This document shows, in pieces, positions 17,336 to 26,166 of a stretch of 64,000 bases of DNA. Below the pieces are notes generated by a model. That model was not told where the DNA came from and searched no databases. It was given only the letters and a program-made list of their open reading frames with translations. Positions within the stretch are counted from its first letter, which is position 1, and each line of letters begins with the position of its first letter. The stretch spans positions 33,803 through 97,802 of the forward strand of contig CAAFUN010000147.1 in assembly GCA_900766195.1 (NCBI GenBank). Reading direction: 5' to 3'. The position numbers and the translations under genes are program-made. This DNA comes from an uncultured Bacteroides sp. GTDB taxonomy: Bacteria; Bacteroidota; Bacteroidia; Bacteroidales; Bacteroidaceae.

Positions 17336-17677
17336 ATGAGAGAGCTATCAACCATTATTCGGGTTCATCACCTAGGGCTTAATAAAGACTATGAGTTCCT
17401 TGCCGATAAATTCACTTTTACCCCTACCGCATCCGATAGCGATGCCGGCATAAGTTATGATTGTTCGCTCCAGAAAACGATAGAGCTGCCTGGAGCTGAT
17501 TCACTCCGTCAGTTCTCTCAGCCACAACGATGTATTGTCACATTTACGGACTCTTCCGGACGCAATATAAAAGTAGGTTCTGCTGACATTCCTGCTCGAA
17601 TATCAGTTAACCCCTATTTATCTGCCGCTCAAATAACCATTAGCTGCCGGCAGATTAATTCTCCATATATTATGTAG
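17336..17677 (+). CDS. hypothetical phage protein
   Basis: 113 residues, beta-rich, Ser/Thr-rich, with no motif recognised (RVHHLGLNKDYEFLADKF at the start). It stands alone, bounded by the 22-bp repeats and a terminator, so it is its own transcription unit between the early and late regions. It could be a late regulator or a minor virion protein. Confidence 0.6.
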   Translation: MRELSTIIRVHHLGLNKDYEFLADKFTFTPTASDSDAGISYDCSLQKTIELPGADSLRQFSQPQRCIVTFTDSSGRNIKVGSADIPARISVNPYLSAAQITISCRQINSPYIM

Positions 17678-17721
17678 TGATACATTTTTTCTGTTTTTAT
17701 TTTTCATGTTTGTAAGTTTGG

Positions 17722-17753
17722 GGCCTATATATAAATGTATATAGGCCTTTTTT
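17722..17753 (+). terminator. Terminator before the late operon
   Basis: GGCCTATATA / TATATAGGCC stem with a short loop (17722-17747) followed by six T. Confidence 0.85.
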
Positions 17754-17802
17754 ATAAGCATTCTGCCCATATTACGTCCTTCACGGGCCTACTTCCGCCA
17801 GC

Positions 17803-17810
17803 TATCTTTG
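17803..17810 (+). promoter_or_regulatory. Late-operon promoter -7 box
   Basis: TATCTTTG is a perfect Bacteroides -7 element, 15 bases before the protease ATG at 17826. No TTTG is visible at -33, so a phage activator may be required for late expression. The predicted leader is only about 10 nt. Confidence 0.55.
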
Positions 17811-17825
17811 CTTAAAAGAAATTCA

Positions 17826-18767
17826 ATGAAGCTAGCTGCACTACAACAAATCATGCTATCTACCTCTCCGTTGCTGATATCCGGCAATGGCTATACTCGT
17901 TATATGATGGAAGCTTTCCCTATTGTTAGGGACACGAGCACTCCGTCACTCTCACCTTATAAAGAGTTGGCACAAGTTGAAATGAAGGAACTCATTAATC
18001 AGTATGCGCTTTCGGACATTCCGGAAGTATGCCTAACTGATGACTATGTATCAGAAGAACTTCCTTCCTGCTCAATAGCTTATTATCGTATTTTTGGTTT
18101 TATCACTTCCGCTTGCCGGTGGTGGTTTAATAGCAAGCAACTGGAACTCGATCTGCTAGCTGCAGATAAGAATCCTCAAATAGCTTGTCACTTTTTGCAT
18201 ATCAATTCTCCCGGTGGTGAAGCCTGGTACCTGGATCGTCTTAGCGAAACAATGCGCCAGCTACAGAAGCCTGTGTTCGCACTTATGGAACAGGTATGCG
18301 CTTCAGCAGCCTATTATATAGGTTGCCATGCACAGAAAATTGCCGTATTAACACAAAACGATCAGATCGGCTGTATTGGCACGATGGCCAGCTTCGTCTC
18401 CTTTGAAGAGTATTACGCGAAACTCGGCATCAAACAAATTCAGGTACATGCAGATCAGTCCGATCTAAAAAATAAAAAGTTTGATGACCTGCTTGCCGGA
18501 AAACCCAAGCAATATATTCAAGACATGCTAAATCCGCTTGCCGCACAGTTCATACAAGAAGTGCGAGACATGCGGCCTAAAATAAAGCCACTTCCTGATG
18601 ATGCTCCGGTACTCCGTGGAGAAACATTCTCCAGTGCTGCAGCAATAGATCTCGGACTGGTAGATAGTATAATGACATTCCCCGAAGCTGTGCAAACCGC
18701 ACTCAGCATGGCAAAGGATTATGATTCATTGGCTAACAATATGAAAAAGGCTCTCAAATTTATCTAA
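17826..18767 (+). CDS. prohead protease, S49/SppA-like
   Basis: 313 residues from ATG 17826 (a TTG at 17808 is in frame but lies inside the promoter box). Contains the ClpP/SppA fold: HINSPGGEAWYLDRL oxyanion-region motif, then EQVCASAAYYIGCHAQKI with the likely catalytic Ser in ASAAYY, and IGCIGTMASF. S49-type phage proteases mature the procapsid by cleaving the scaffold and capsid N-terminus. It precedes the capsid gene by 15 bp, as expected. Confidence 0.88.
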   Translation: MKLAALQQIMLSTSPLLISGNGYTRYMMEAFPIVRDTSTPSLSPYKELAQVEMKELINQYALSDIPEVCLTDDYVSEELPSCSIAYYRIFGFITSACRWWFNSKQLELDLLAADKNPQIACHFLHINSPGGEAWYLDRLSETMRQLQKPVFALMEQVCASAAYYIGCHAQKIAVLTQNDQIGCIGTMASFVSFEEYYAKLGIKQIQVHADQSDLKNKKFDDLLAGKPKQYIQDMLNPLAAQFIQEVRDMRPKIKPLPDDAPVLRGETFSSAAAIDLGLVDSIMTFPEAVQTALSMAKDYDSLANNMKKALKFI

Positions 18768-18782
18768 TATAATTCACTCACT

Positions 18783-20870
18783 ATGAGAAAGAAATTTCAA
18801 AAACAATTTAAGGAAGTTCTCGCTGCGTTAGGCTTTTCCGATCGTGCAAAAAAACCGAAAGGAGATCCGGAAGCGTTAGCCGATAACGACTGGAAAACTA
18901 TCTCTGCCAAATACGAAGAGATGTTTAAAAGCGACTTCCTGGAAGATCTTAATTCGGCCAATGCTGAAGTAACCGTAAGCGAAGAGAATGTTAATTCCGC
19001 TTTGAACATTCTTAATAGCGCAATGGGTACTCCTAAAGCAACCGGAGAAGATACTCCTTCCGCTCAAGCAGATGGTGCATCAACCAACAACAGCGGAGAA
19101 GGAGATGAAGGCGGTGCTACAAACACTGTAAAAACGCCTACTAATGCAGCCAACAGCGGAGAGCAATTGATCGTTGCAGCTCAAAAAATGGCTGAGGTAT
19201 TTCAGAAAGTTACTGCTCAGGCCAACCCTGACAAACCTCAGGTTGCCATTGCCGGTGGCCCGGTAGCTGTTATTGGTATGGGAGATAAATCTAAATACCT
19301 TTTCGGCATTGAAAACAGCATGTTCGACATGACTAAGAGATGGAATCAAGTTACAGCTAATCCTGTTGTTGCAACGTCTACTCCTTCTACTGACGAACAA
19401 ACTGCTGAGTTTTCCCGTGCCGTTGTTCAATTTGCCGGTTCGCTCCGTCAGCGTTATGCTTATCTGCATAGCAATAACCTACTGGGTGATCCCAAGCGTT
19501 TGGCAGCCGGTGAGTTTAGTACCAATTATGATGGTATTGCTGATGCCAAGGTAGGCAATCAGTTTGTGATCCGCCGTCAGGATGCATTGATAGCTCGCGT
19601 ATTGCTTAAACGCGATGTTACTCAGTACTTCCCCGTTCGTTATGGCATCCAGGATCACGACCTTATCTTCAATGCTTTCTTCCAAGAAGTATCTCAGGCT
19701 TATCAAATAGGAGAGATCTACAAAGGTGGAATGAAGATTGAGCCTGAAATGGGCTATGTAGACGATGCTATGATTAAGATGATCTTCGGCCCAATGAAGG
19801 AGATCGAGCGTATGTATATCGGCTATTTGAACAAAGAAGGTTCCGATCCAATCAAATGGGGAATGATCGAATTCTGCGTACTCAATTCTTTAGAGGCTGC
19901 ACAAACCGAGCAAAATAAACGCCGCATTCGCGGTCTTTATGTTAAGCCCGAAGCTGGTGTTGCCGGATCTTATCTTACTGCCGGTACTGGGCTTCTTTAC
20001 ACACTTATCCGCTATTATCATGAATTGAAAATCAAACTCCATGAAGATAGCAGCTATAAAGCCTATACTGAAGCCAACATGCTTGATGCCGTTCAGGAGT
20101 TTTGCAGTGATGTAGTTTTATCTGTAACCGAAGATACTGACCTTGACAACCATGTGCTGTATCTTAACAGATTGCATCATCCCTGGTATATTAAGAATAT
20201 CCGTTCTAAGTATGGTAAAGACACCGACTTTAGCGGCCCTGACGGATTGTTAAACAAGGTTCCCGATACCAATATTAGTATTATCTGGTTGCCTTATCTA
20301 TCTCCTAAAAGCTGCTTAATGTTCATGCAGGTTCCCGGAAATATCCAAATGCTAGAATTTGTGCCCGGTGAAATGCTCGGCATGAAGATGGAACAGCAAA
20401 TGGAGATGGTACGCGGCTGGAGCACTTGGAAAGAAGGTTGTTCTGCCGGCTTCGTTGGCCGTAAGTTTGCTACCAAGGCTGCTTTAGATGCCAATGCTTA
20501 TGAATGGCAGCAAATCTTTATGAATAAGCCATCCGTAGCCCTTGCTGCTGATGCTACAACCGTAAATGCAGCTGATGGTTTCTGGTTTGAGACAATAGCC
20601 AATACGGCGGCTACTGCTCTTACTGATATCACCGGAGCTAAAGTTGGAGTAGCTTACCTTATAGAGTGTGGATCTGCAACCAATGCAACCCGCATTGCTA
20701 AATCCGGTAAATTCTCTAAAATATCCGAAGCTTATACTCCTACAGCAGTAGGTGATTATATCATGGTTATTTTGGATTCCACAGGCAATTTCTTGGAATT
20801 GGAACGCTGTGTAGGTGGTACTCGTACCCTCAACGCGGCTCTTCAACCCAACATACCGGGCGTACGTTGA
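18783..20870 (+). CDS. major capsid protein with scaffold-like N-terminus and C-terminal beta domain
   Basis: 695 residues. The first 165 are charged, then Gly/Ser/Thr-rich (scaffold or delta domain likely removed by the upstream protease). The middle (about 170-580) is the probable HK97-type shell domain (RRQDALIARVLLKRDVTQYF, YHELKIKLHEDSSYK, WLPYLSPKSCLMFMQVPG). The last 90 residues form a separate beta domain (YLIECGSATNATRIAKSGKF) resembling the C-terminus of the next gene's product. The assignment rests on position and architecture. Confidence 0.8.
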   Translation: MRKKFQKQFKEVLAALGFSDRAKKPKGDPEALADNDWKTISAKYEEMFKSDFLEDLNSANAEVTVSEENVNSALNILNSAMGTPKATGEDTPSAQADGASTNNSGEGDEGGATNTVKTPTNAANSGEQLIVAAQKMAEVFQKVTAQANPDKPQVAIAGGPVAVIGMGDKSKYLFGIENSMFDMTKRWNQVTANPVVATSTPSTDEQTAEFSRAVVQFAGSLRQRYAYLHSNNLLGDPKRLAAGEFSTNYDGIADAKVGNQFVIRRQDALIARVLLKRDVTQYFPVRYGIQDHDLIFNAFFQEVSQAYQIGEIYKGGMKIEPEMGYVDDAMIKMIFGPMKEIERMYIGYLNKEGSDPIKWGMIEFCVLNSLEAAQTEQNKRRIRGLYVKPEAGVAGSYLTAGTGLLYTLIRYYHELKIKLHEDSSYKAYTEANMLDAVQEFCSDVVLSVTEDTDLDNHVLYLNRLHHPWYIKNIRSKYGKDTDFSGPDGLLNKVPDTNISIIWLPYLSPKSCLMFMQVPGNIQMLEFVPGEMLGMKMEQQMEMVRGWSTWKEGCSAGFVGRKFATKAALDANAYEWQQIFMNKPSVALAADATTVNAADGFWFETIANTAATALTDITGAKVGVAYLIECGSATNATRIAKSGKFSKISEAYTPTAVGDYIMVILDSTGNFLELERCVGGTRTLNAALQPNIPGVR

Positions 20871-20907
20871 TCCGTTTTTTCATTTTCATAGGTTTAGTTT
20901 AAATCCA

Positions 20908-20937
20908 GGGGCCGGGTATATTGCCCTGCCCCTTTTT
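20908..20937 (+). terminator. Terminator-like hairpin after the capsid gene
   Basis: GGGGCCGGG pairs with CCCTGCCCC with one mismatch, followed by TTTTT. It would reduce read-through from capsid into the downstream gene. Confidence 0.7.
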
Positions 20938-20961
20938 AATTCATTTTAAAACGATTTTTTT

Positions 20962-21957
20962 ATGAAAGCAAAAAAAATAAGTAACCCTTTTAAGAAGGGA
21001 AACCGTTATGCAAACAGCAAAGGAAAACAGTTTCTGCTGTCTATCCTTACTTTGTTCGCCGTTGTCTTTACCATCTTTTTGGTGCAAGAAGCCAGTGTTG
21101 CCTTAATGGGCGGACTTGGTACCACACTCTTTGCCTCAATGGCCATCATCGGCAATATTGATGATGTTTCCGATCGTTACACTAGTGGCAATGATATTGC
21201 CTATCAGGTATATCTTATCAATCGAAAACAGATAGATCCTTCCGTTGCTTTTCCGAGGGCAAACGCCAACAGAGAGGTAGGCACAGTACCAATGTTGGAT
21301 GGCGAATACATGCACTATTTTGAATCGCATACCAAGCCTACGTATGTGGGTACAGGCGAGAAAGGAGATGTAACAACAACCGGCACAAATACCGTCTCCT
21401 GGATTATGGGAGGAAACCGCATTAACTTACTCAATTTTATTGAAGAGTTTGCCGGAGATAAGTTTGTCCTCATATTTAAGGAGATGAGTTCCGGGCAGTG
21501 GTTTATTATAGGAAGCTATGATGATCCAATGGTATTGAGCAACTATGAGAATAAGCACGATGCCGATGGCCGTTATATCACCTTTACATTTACACGTAGT
21601 TCTATTTTCCAACCGTTTATTTATGCAGGTAGCATCGTTACCGTTGCACCTGGCACACATACTGCAGGTGCAACAGCTTTGGCTATTGGCAAAGGAGTAG
21701 ATCAATACGGCATCCCTGGTGGAAGTGCAGCTACTTATGCCATTGCTACTGTAAGCGGGCTGACGGCAAACGATAAAGGCCGTTACATTACGCTTATCGG
21801 TAAAGGAGTGACCAACGCTGCAACTATAGCAGATAATGCAACCTTCGTTCTCGAGGATGGTGCCACATGGACGGCCAGTGTAGGCAGTCGTATCACTTTC
21901 CGCGTAATGGATACCTCTACTCTGGTGGAAGTTCCCGGAAGCCGAGAACAAGCCTAG
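20962..21957 (+). CDS. virion structural protein (tail tube or capsid decoration)
   Basis: 331 residues. A basic N-terminus and a hydrophobic segment (LLSILTLFAVVFTIFLV) are unusual for a virion protein and may be removed on maturation. The C-terminal 60 residues (YITLIGKGVTNAATIADNAT) align by eye with the C-terminal beta domain of the capsid protein. Position after the capsid fits a decoration protein or major tail protein; I cannot choose between them. Confidence 0.55.
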   Translation: MKAKKISNPFKKGNRYANSKGKQFLLSILTLFAVVFTIFLVQEASVALMGGLGTTLFASMAIIGNIDDVSDRYTSGNDIAYQVYLINRKQIDPSVAFPRANANREVGTVPMLDGEYMHYFESHTKPTYVGTGEKGDVTTTGTNTVSWIMGGNRINLLNFIEEFAGDKFVLIFKEMSSGQWFIIGSYDDPMVLSNYENKHDADGRYITFTFTRSSIFQPFIYAGSIVTVAPGTHTAGATALAIGKGVDQYGIPGGSAATYAIATVSGLTANDKGRYITLIGKGVTNAATIADNATFVLEDGATWTASVGSRITFRVMDTSTLVEVPGSREQA

Positions 21958-21965
21958 TATCAACC

Positions 21966-21988
21966 GGCAGGGGAGCTGATCCCCTGCC
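21966..21988 (+). other. Intercistronic perfect hairpin
   Basis: GGCAGGGGA / TCCCCTGCC with a 5-base loop and no T run. It lies directly after the stop at 21957 and may stabilise the abundant upstream mRNA. Confidence 0.7.
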
Positions 21989-22002
21989 TAACACCTATTG
22001 AT

Positions 22003-22719
22003 ATGTCATATAGCTATAAAGAAAAACAAAAGCATTTCAATGACCTTCGCGAATGCCAGGAGCACGTCCAGGCTGATATTGAATTGCTTGAAAAGAAGTC
22101 TCCGGCACACCCTCAGCTAACTTCGTACAAGCGTGCTCCGGAAAGAAAACTCAACGAGGTTTTGTATGAGTTGCTAGACTTTGCCACTCGCGAAGAAATA
22201 GTTGCTAACAGAAGATCATACAAGTCTCCCGAACAGCTTGCTACTGAAGAAGAAGCTGCACGTCTTGCTGCTGAAGAAGCTGAGAAGAAAGCTGCTGAAG
22301 AAGCTGCCCGTCTTGCCGCTGAAGAAGCTGAGAAGAAAGCTGCTGAAGAAGCTGCACGTCTTGCTGCTGAAGAAGCTGAGAAGAAAGCCGCTGAAGAAGC
22401 TGCCCGTCTTGCCGCTGAAGAAGCTGCTGAAGAAGCTGCACGTCTTGCTGCTGAAGAAGCTGAGAAGAAAGCCGCTGAAGAAGCTGCCCGTCTTGCTGCT
22501 GAAGAAGCTGAGAAGCATGAGAGCTTACAAGAGGAGCATGAAACTCTGAAAGAAGAGCACGAAGCCTTACAAGAAGAAAACGAGGACTTGCAAGCTGAAA
22601 ACGAAGAACTTCAGGAGCAAACTGAGGCCTTGCAGGAAAAACTTGCTGAAGAGAAAAAAAAAGAGCCGGTGAAAGCAGGGGCCAAAGCAAGCGGAAAGAA
22701 GAAGAGTACCCCCAAATAA
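22003..22719 (+). CDS. Ala/Glu repeat coiled-coil phage protein
   Basis: 238 residues. An N-terminal helical domain (about 1-80) is followed by about 90 residues of near-identical 16-residue units (EEAARLAAEEAEKKAA), then heptad-like EEHETLKEEHEALQEE and a Lys-rich end. The whole C-terminal two thirds should be one long alpha-helix or coiled coil. Position among head genes suggests a head-tail or scaffold role. An A9 run at 22654-22662 near the end may be a -1 frameshift site into the next gene. Confidence 0.7.
   Translation: MSYSYKEKQKHFNDLRECQEHVQADIELLEKKSPAHPQLTSYKRAPERKLNEVLYELLDFATREEIVANRRSYKSPEQLATEEEAARLAAEEAEKKAAEEAARLAAEEAEKKAAEEAARLAAEEAEKKAAEEAARLAAEEAAEEAARLAAEEAEKKAAEEAARLAAEEAEKHESLQEEHETLKEEHEALQEENEDLQAENEELQEQTEALQEKLAEEKKKEPVKAGAKASGKKKSTPK
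22246..22518 (+). repeat. 48-bp in-frame tandem repeats
   Basis: About five to six units encoding EEAARLAAEEAEKKAA, one shortened by 12 bp. Nucleotide identity between units is very high (mostly GCT/GCC/GCA swaps), indicating recent expansion. Confidence 0.9.
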
Positions 22720-22745
22720 AGTGGGATAATCTAGATAATGCGGAC

Positions 22746-23177
22746 GTGCAAACTGCTACGATCATCTACAATGATCGTATCTATACACACCGCAAAATGT
22801 TGCAGCTCGACGAAGTGCTCGATGCAGAACCTACCGAACTGGATGTCAAAGAAATGGCAGAACTCCGTATCCGTAACCTGCTCGCCTTTGATGAGCTGCA
22901 ATCGTTTAACGACAATGCTTTCTTTCTTTATAAACATCCTCTTATAAAGAATAACTCAGAGCGGATGGAGCTTGAAGCCCTGCTTCGTAGCAATCCGGAT
23001 GAGTTCCTGCGGAAGCACCGTTGTGCCCTGGACAATGTAAGACGCTATGAAGCCTATATACGAAAAGCTGATCGAAAGAAAAAGCGAGCTTCAGACCGAC
23101 TCTTGCTAGAGAAACACCGCGAACGTGCGGCTATATTCAAAACCATTTTAGAATCAAAAATGAATCAAAATGAATAA
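22746..23177 (+). CDS. hypothetical phage protein, possibly expressed by frameshift
   Basis: 143 residues from a GTG at 22746; there is no ATG at its 5' end and no ribosome-binding sequence. The frame is open upstream into the A9 run of the previous gene, so a -1 shift there would join the coiled coil to this helical, basic protein (ends RRYEAYIRKADRKKKRASDR). It overlaps the next gene by 8 bases. No family recognised. Confidence 0.6.
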   Translation: MQTATIIYNDRIYTHRKMLQLDEVLDAEPTELDVKEMAELRIRNLLAFDELQSFNDNAFFLYKHPLIKNNSERMELEALLRSNPDEFLRKHRCALDNVRRYEAYIRKADRKKKRASDRLLLEKHRERAAIFKTILESKMNQNE

Positions 23178-23502
23178 ACCTATCTCACAATCAGATATCC
23201 TTCCTGATATCTACATAGATGACGTAAGACGCTATGCCGCTTCAGGCATGACTCCCGATCGAATAGCCTCGTTGCTTGAGTTTACAGGACTTGCTCGCAC
23301 GCTGTTCCTTGAGCGAGTAAGCAATCCGGCCGATGTTTATTATCAATGCTTTCACCGCGGACAGACCGACCGCAACTATGCCATCATGGAAAAGCTTCAA
23401 GGAAAAGCAGAAAGCGGAGATATGGAAGCAATAAAAACATTCTCCGAGGCTCAACAGGACATGACCTCTCTTGATTTAAGACATAAACTATTTGGCGTAT
23501 GA
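23170..23502 (+). CDS. terminase small subunit-like protein
   Basis: 110 residues. Contains an HTH-like segment (YAASGMTPDRIASLLEFTG) and a helical region typical of small terminases, which recognise phage DNA for packaging. It lies two genes upstream of the large subunit. Overlaps the following gene by four bases. Confidence 0.6.
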   Translation: MNKPISQSDILPDIYIDDVRRYAASGMTPDRIASLLEFTGLARTLFLERVSNPADVYYQCFHRGQTDRNYAIMEKLQGKAESGDMEAIKTFSEAQQDMTSLDLRHKLFGV

Positions 23503-24140
23503 CCGATCTTGAAAAAGTTGAAAAGATACATCCCGACCTCATCGCTGCCTATCTTAATAACGGCAAGTGTGACGGCATACCCAAGGACATACAAGCGTTC
23601 TTGAGTCAACTGGGATGGGCAGCTGAGATATACGAATATGAGCGGAACATCAGCCGTGCGGCGCGTACACTTCGCAAACGTATTGCTGCTACACAGCAGA
23701 TATCGCTCGATGTTCGCACTTGCCAGGCACGGATCTACTCTGCCATCAACTATTTCAATATCGACAACAACGTCTCCCTGCAGATATGGGAAAGCGACTA
23801 TGCCAACAAATTTGAGGACATAGCCAAATATTCCATATCAATAAACGATCCTAAAACGGCACTCAAAGCCATGGAGCGTGCACGCGAATGTCGCAACCGC
23901 GCGGCTGCCGTGGCAGAGTCAGCTCGTGACCTGGGCATCGTCTTCCTGATAGATCCTAAGATTCGTCCGGAAGACATGGGATATGAAAGCAAGTCTCTCA
24001 AGGAGATTGCCATGAAGAGTAATGAAGGCTTCTACGTTAAACTAATCAACGAACTTAAAATAGATTCGGCCGAAAAGAAGCGTCTGCTTCGTGATGCGGA
24101 TATTCAGGAAGCCGAATTTGAAGAACTAAACGAAGAGTGA
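23499..24140 (+). CDS. hypothetical phage protein between the terminase genes
   Basis: 213 residues, almost entirely helical (WESDYANKFEDIAKYSISI, KAMERARECRNRAAAVAESA). It overlaps both neighbours by four bases, so it is translationally coupled to the terminase genes. It may be a packaging accessory or the true small subunit; no family recognised. Confidence 0.65.
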   Translation: MTDLEKVEKIHPDLIAAYLNNGKCDGIPKDIQAFLSQLGWAAEIYEYERNISRAARTLRKRIAATQQISLDVRTCQARIYSAINYFNIDNNVSLQIWESDYANKFEDIAKYSISINDPKTALKAMERARECRNRAAAVAESARDLGIVFLIDPKIRPEDMGYESKSLKEIAMKSNEGFYVKLINELKIDSAEKKRLLRDADIQEAEFEELNEE

Positions 24141-25894
24141 TGAATGAACCCTTAGACCCTTCCGAAAGCTTTGAACGCTACTACATGAATAGCATTCAGA
24201 CCGTGGCCAACATCATCGATCCTAATGCTGTTTTTGCAGAGCTGGGGCGTGGTACCGGAAAGACAGAAGGTATCATGACTCCGCGAATATTGCGCGTGGC
24301 CAACGCCATGCCTGGTGAGCTGGCTTACCTGGTGCATAAAACGTTTGTTGCGCTGATCACCAACGTGTGGCCCAACATTCAGGTTTCCTTCAGCCGTAAT
24401 GTAATGGTAAACGGCAAGGTGCGGCCAATCATGGAGTATGGTGTGGATTACATTGTGGGCGAAGGAAAGATACCTAATCACTTCCGCCGTCCGCGATATC
24501 CCATTACCGACCCTAAACATAGCATTCTCTTCAGGGACGGTTTCCACCTGAAGCTTGTTAGTTCAGATCAGCCGGAGTCTGTAGCCGGTGGTAATGCGGT
24601 TCATGCTTTCATCGAAGAAATGAAGCACAACAAAGGCGAGAAGCTAAAGAGCCGGCTCTTCCCTACCCTACGCGGTGGTTCGGCCGAAATACGAAAGTGC
24701 TTCTATTACCAGGGCATCACTGCTGTGAGTGATACAGCACGCGTAGATTTGGGTGAAGATGACTGGTTTGAGAGCTACGAAAAGAATGCCAATCCGGAAC
24801 TGGAAGCCGAGATCATGACCGTGGCACTCCATCTTAATGCAGCCCTATACAAAAAGTACTTGATACAGGATCAGCAGAGAAACATCGTTAACCCGGTAGA
24901 GCTTGAACGCATGCGCCTGGAGCTGCAACGCTGTGAGAGGATTATAAAGACGTGGACTCCACGCCTGGCAGACATGCGGCGTAACTGCACCGTCTATCTA
25001 CGTGCCAGCTCTTTCTGCAACAAAGACATCTTAGGCCCTAAATACTTCAAGACTCAGCTTGAGACGCTCGATATTGATGAATTCCTTTCTTCCATCTGTT
25101 CCATTCGCCACAAAGCAGTAGTGAACCGCTTCTTTGCCAATTACGACAAAGCCAAGCATCAATACTCCGATGGCTACAGGTACTCTTCCATACTGAAGCT
25201 CGATCTGAAGGATAAGTTTATCCTCACAGCCCGGTACCTAAAACACTACAATCCGCATGATGAACTGCTTGTGGGTTATGACCCTGGACACTTCAGCTCC
25301 ATGGTTGTAGCTCAAGAGTCCGACTACGGCCGACGAATGCGTGCGCACAAAGAATTTTGGGCGTGCTATCCGGATGAACAACCGGAGCTGGCACGACAGT
25401 TTTACGAATACTTTGGCGGTGATGCCGTAAACAAGCGGATCATCCTTTATCCGGACCGCGCCGGAAACAAATCTCGTGAAGAGCTTGAACAGATCACTAC
25501 AGACAGCCGGCTGATGAAGCGCGAGCTGGAGAGCTACGGCTTTGAAGTGCAGCTCATGAACGAAGGACAGGCTACTGTGTACCACTGGCAGCAATTCAAA
25601 CTATTGCTGCTTATTTTCGGAGGCCGTAGCAATGCCTTGCCGGAAGTTCTGGTAGATGAGAACGAATGTCCGTCACTCTGTTCGGCCATTCAGCTCTCAC
25701 CGCTCAAGAAAACCGAAGGAAAGATAGAACTTGACAAGTCCAGCGAAAAGAAAGTGCCGTTGCACAAGCAAGCAGCACTCACCACGCAGCTGCCTAGTGC
25801 GTTTATTTACCTGCTTTGGGGACGCTACGGCGAGAAAGTTTTGAGCGATTTGTCTTCTATCCCGGACAATCTGCCGGACAATATCTATGTATAA
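24137..25894 (+). CDS. terL: terminase large subunit
   Basis: 585 residues. Walker A GRGTGKT at residues 37-43; a likely Walker B (NAVHAFIEEMKH) near 160; a C-terminal RNase H-like nuclease with acidic motifs LVGYDPGHFSS and ILYPDRAGNKS. It powers DNA translocation into the prohead and cuts concatemers. Strong call from motifs plus the portal gene downstream. Confidence 0.88.
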   Translation: MMNEPLDPSESFERYYMNSIQTVANIIDPNAVFAELGRGTGKTEGIMTPRILRVANAMPGELAYLVHKTFVALITNVWPNIQVSFSRNVMVNGKVRPIMEYGVDYIVGEGKIPNHFRRPRYPITDPKHSILFRDGFHLKLVSSDQPESVAGGNAVHAFIEEMKHNKGEKLKSRLFPTLRGGSAEIRKCFYYQGITAVSDTARVDLGEDDWFESYEKNANPELEAEIMTVALHLNAALYKKYLIQDQQRNIVNPVELERMRLELQRCERIIKTWTPRLADMRRNCTVYLRASSFCNKDILGPKYFKTQLETLDIDEFLSSICSIRHKAVVNRFFANYDKAKHQYSDGYRYSSILKLDLKDKFILTARYLKHYNPHDELLVGYDPGHFSSMVVAQESDYGRRMRAHKEFWACYPDEQPELARQFYEYFGGDAVNKRIILYPDRAGNKSREELEQITTDSRLMKRELESYGFEVQLMNEGQATVYHWQQFKLLLLIFGGRSNALPEVLVDENECPSLCSAIQLSPLKKTEGKIELDKSSEKKVPLHKQAALTTQLPSAFIYLLWGRYGEKVLSDLSSIPDNLPDNIYV

Positions 25895-25929
25895 CGATCT
25901 GTTTTCATAGAATAACTCACGCAAAAAGC

Positions 25930-26160
25930 ACAATAATAGGTGGTAGTTGGAAACAACCTACCCTGTAAACGGCGGAACGTCAAGCGATTGACCCTTCCAA
26001 ATTAAAACGAAAAAATCCGCTCACGGAACCGCCTGCCCGCACCGCTGGGAGTTCGATCTGCGCGGTACCTTCTTCGGAAAGCAGGGAAATATGACAGAAC
26101 AGTGGTGCAAAATAATTACAGACTTTCGTCCTTTCGTGTGCGCAATGAAACTCCGATCTT
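25930..26160 (+). ncRNA. Structured non-coding stretch between terminase and portal genes
   Basis: There is no plausible gene in 272 bp. It contains several small hairpins closed by stable tetraloops: GGTAGTTG-GAAA-CAACCTACC (one bulge), GTCAA-GCGA-TTGAC, and a C-TTCG-G turn; GGCGG and CCGCC further apart can also pair. This suggests a structured RNA within the late transcript, but no promoter or terminator of its own is evident. Confidence 0.4.
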
Positions 26161-26166
26161 CGAAGT

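Noticed and set aside
22202..22549. Leu/Lys-rich frames on both strands across 22.2-22.77 kb
   Set aside because: They are shadows of the 48-bp coding repeat; the EEAARLAAEEAEKKA frame alone continues into non-repetitive protein at both ends.
22738..22947. 69-residue frame with an ATG at 22738
   Set aside because: It overlaps the 143-residue frame, has unlikely composition and ends inside it; the longer frame continues and couples to the next gene.
25895..26166. Group I or II intron between terminase and portal
   Set aside because: No recognisable domain V or group I core, and both flanking genes appear complete on their own.
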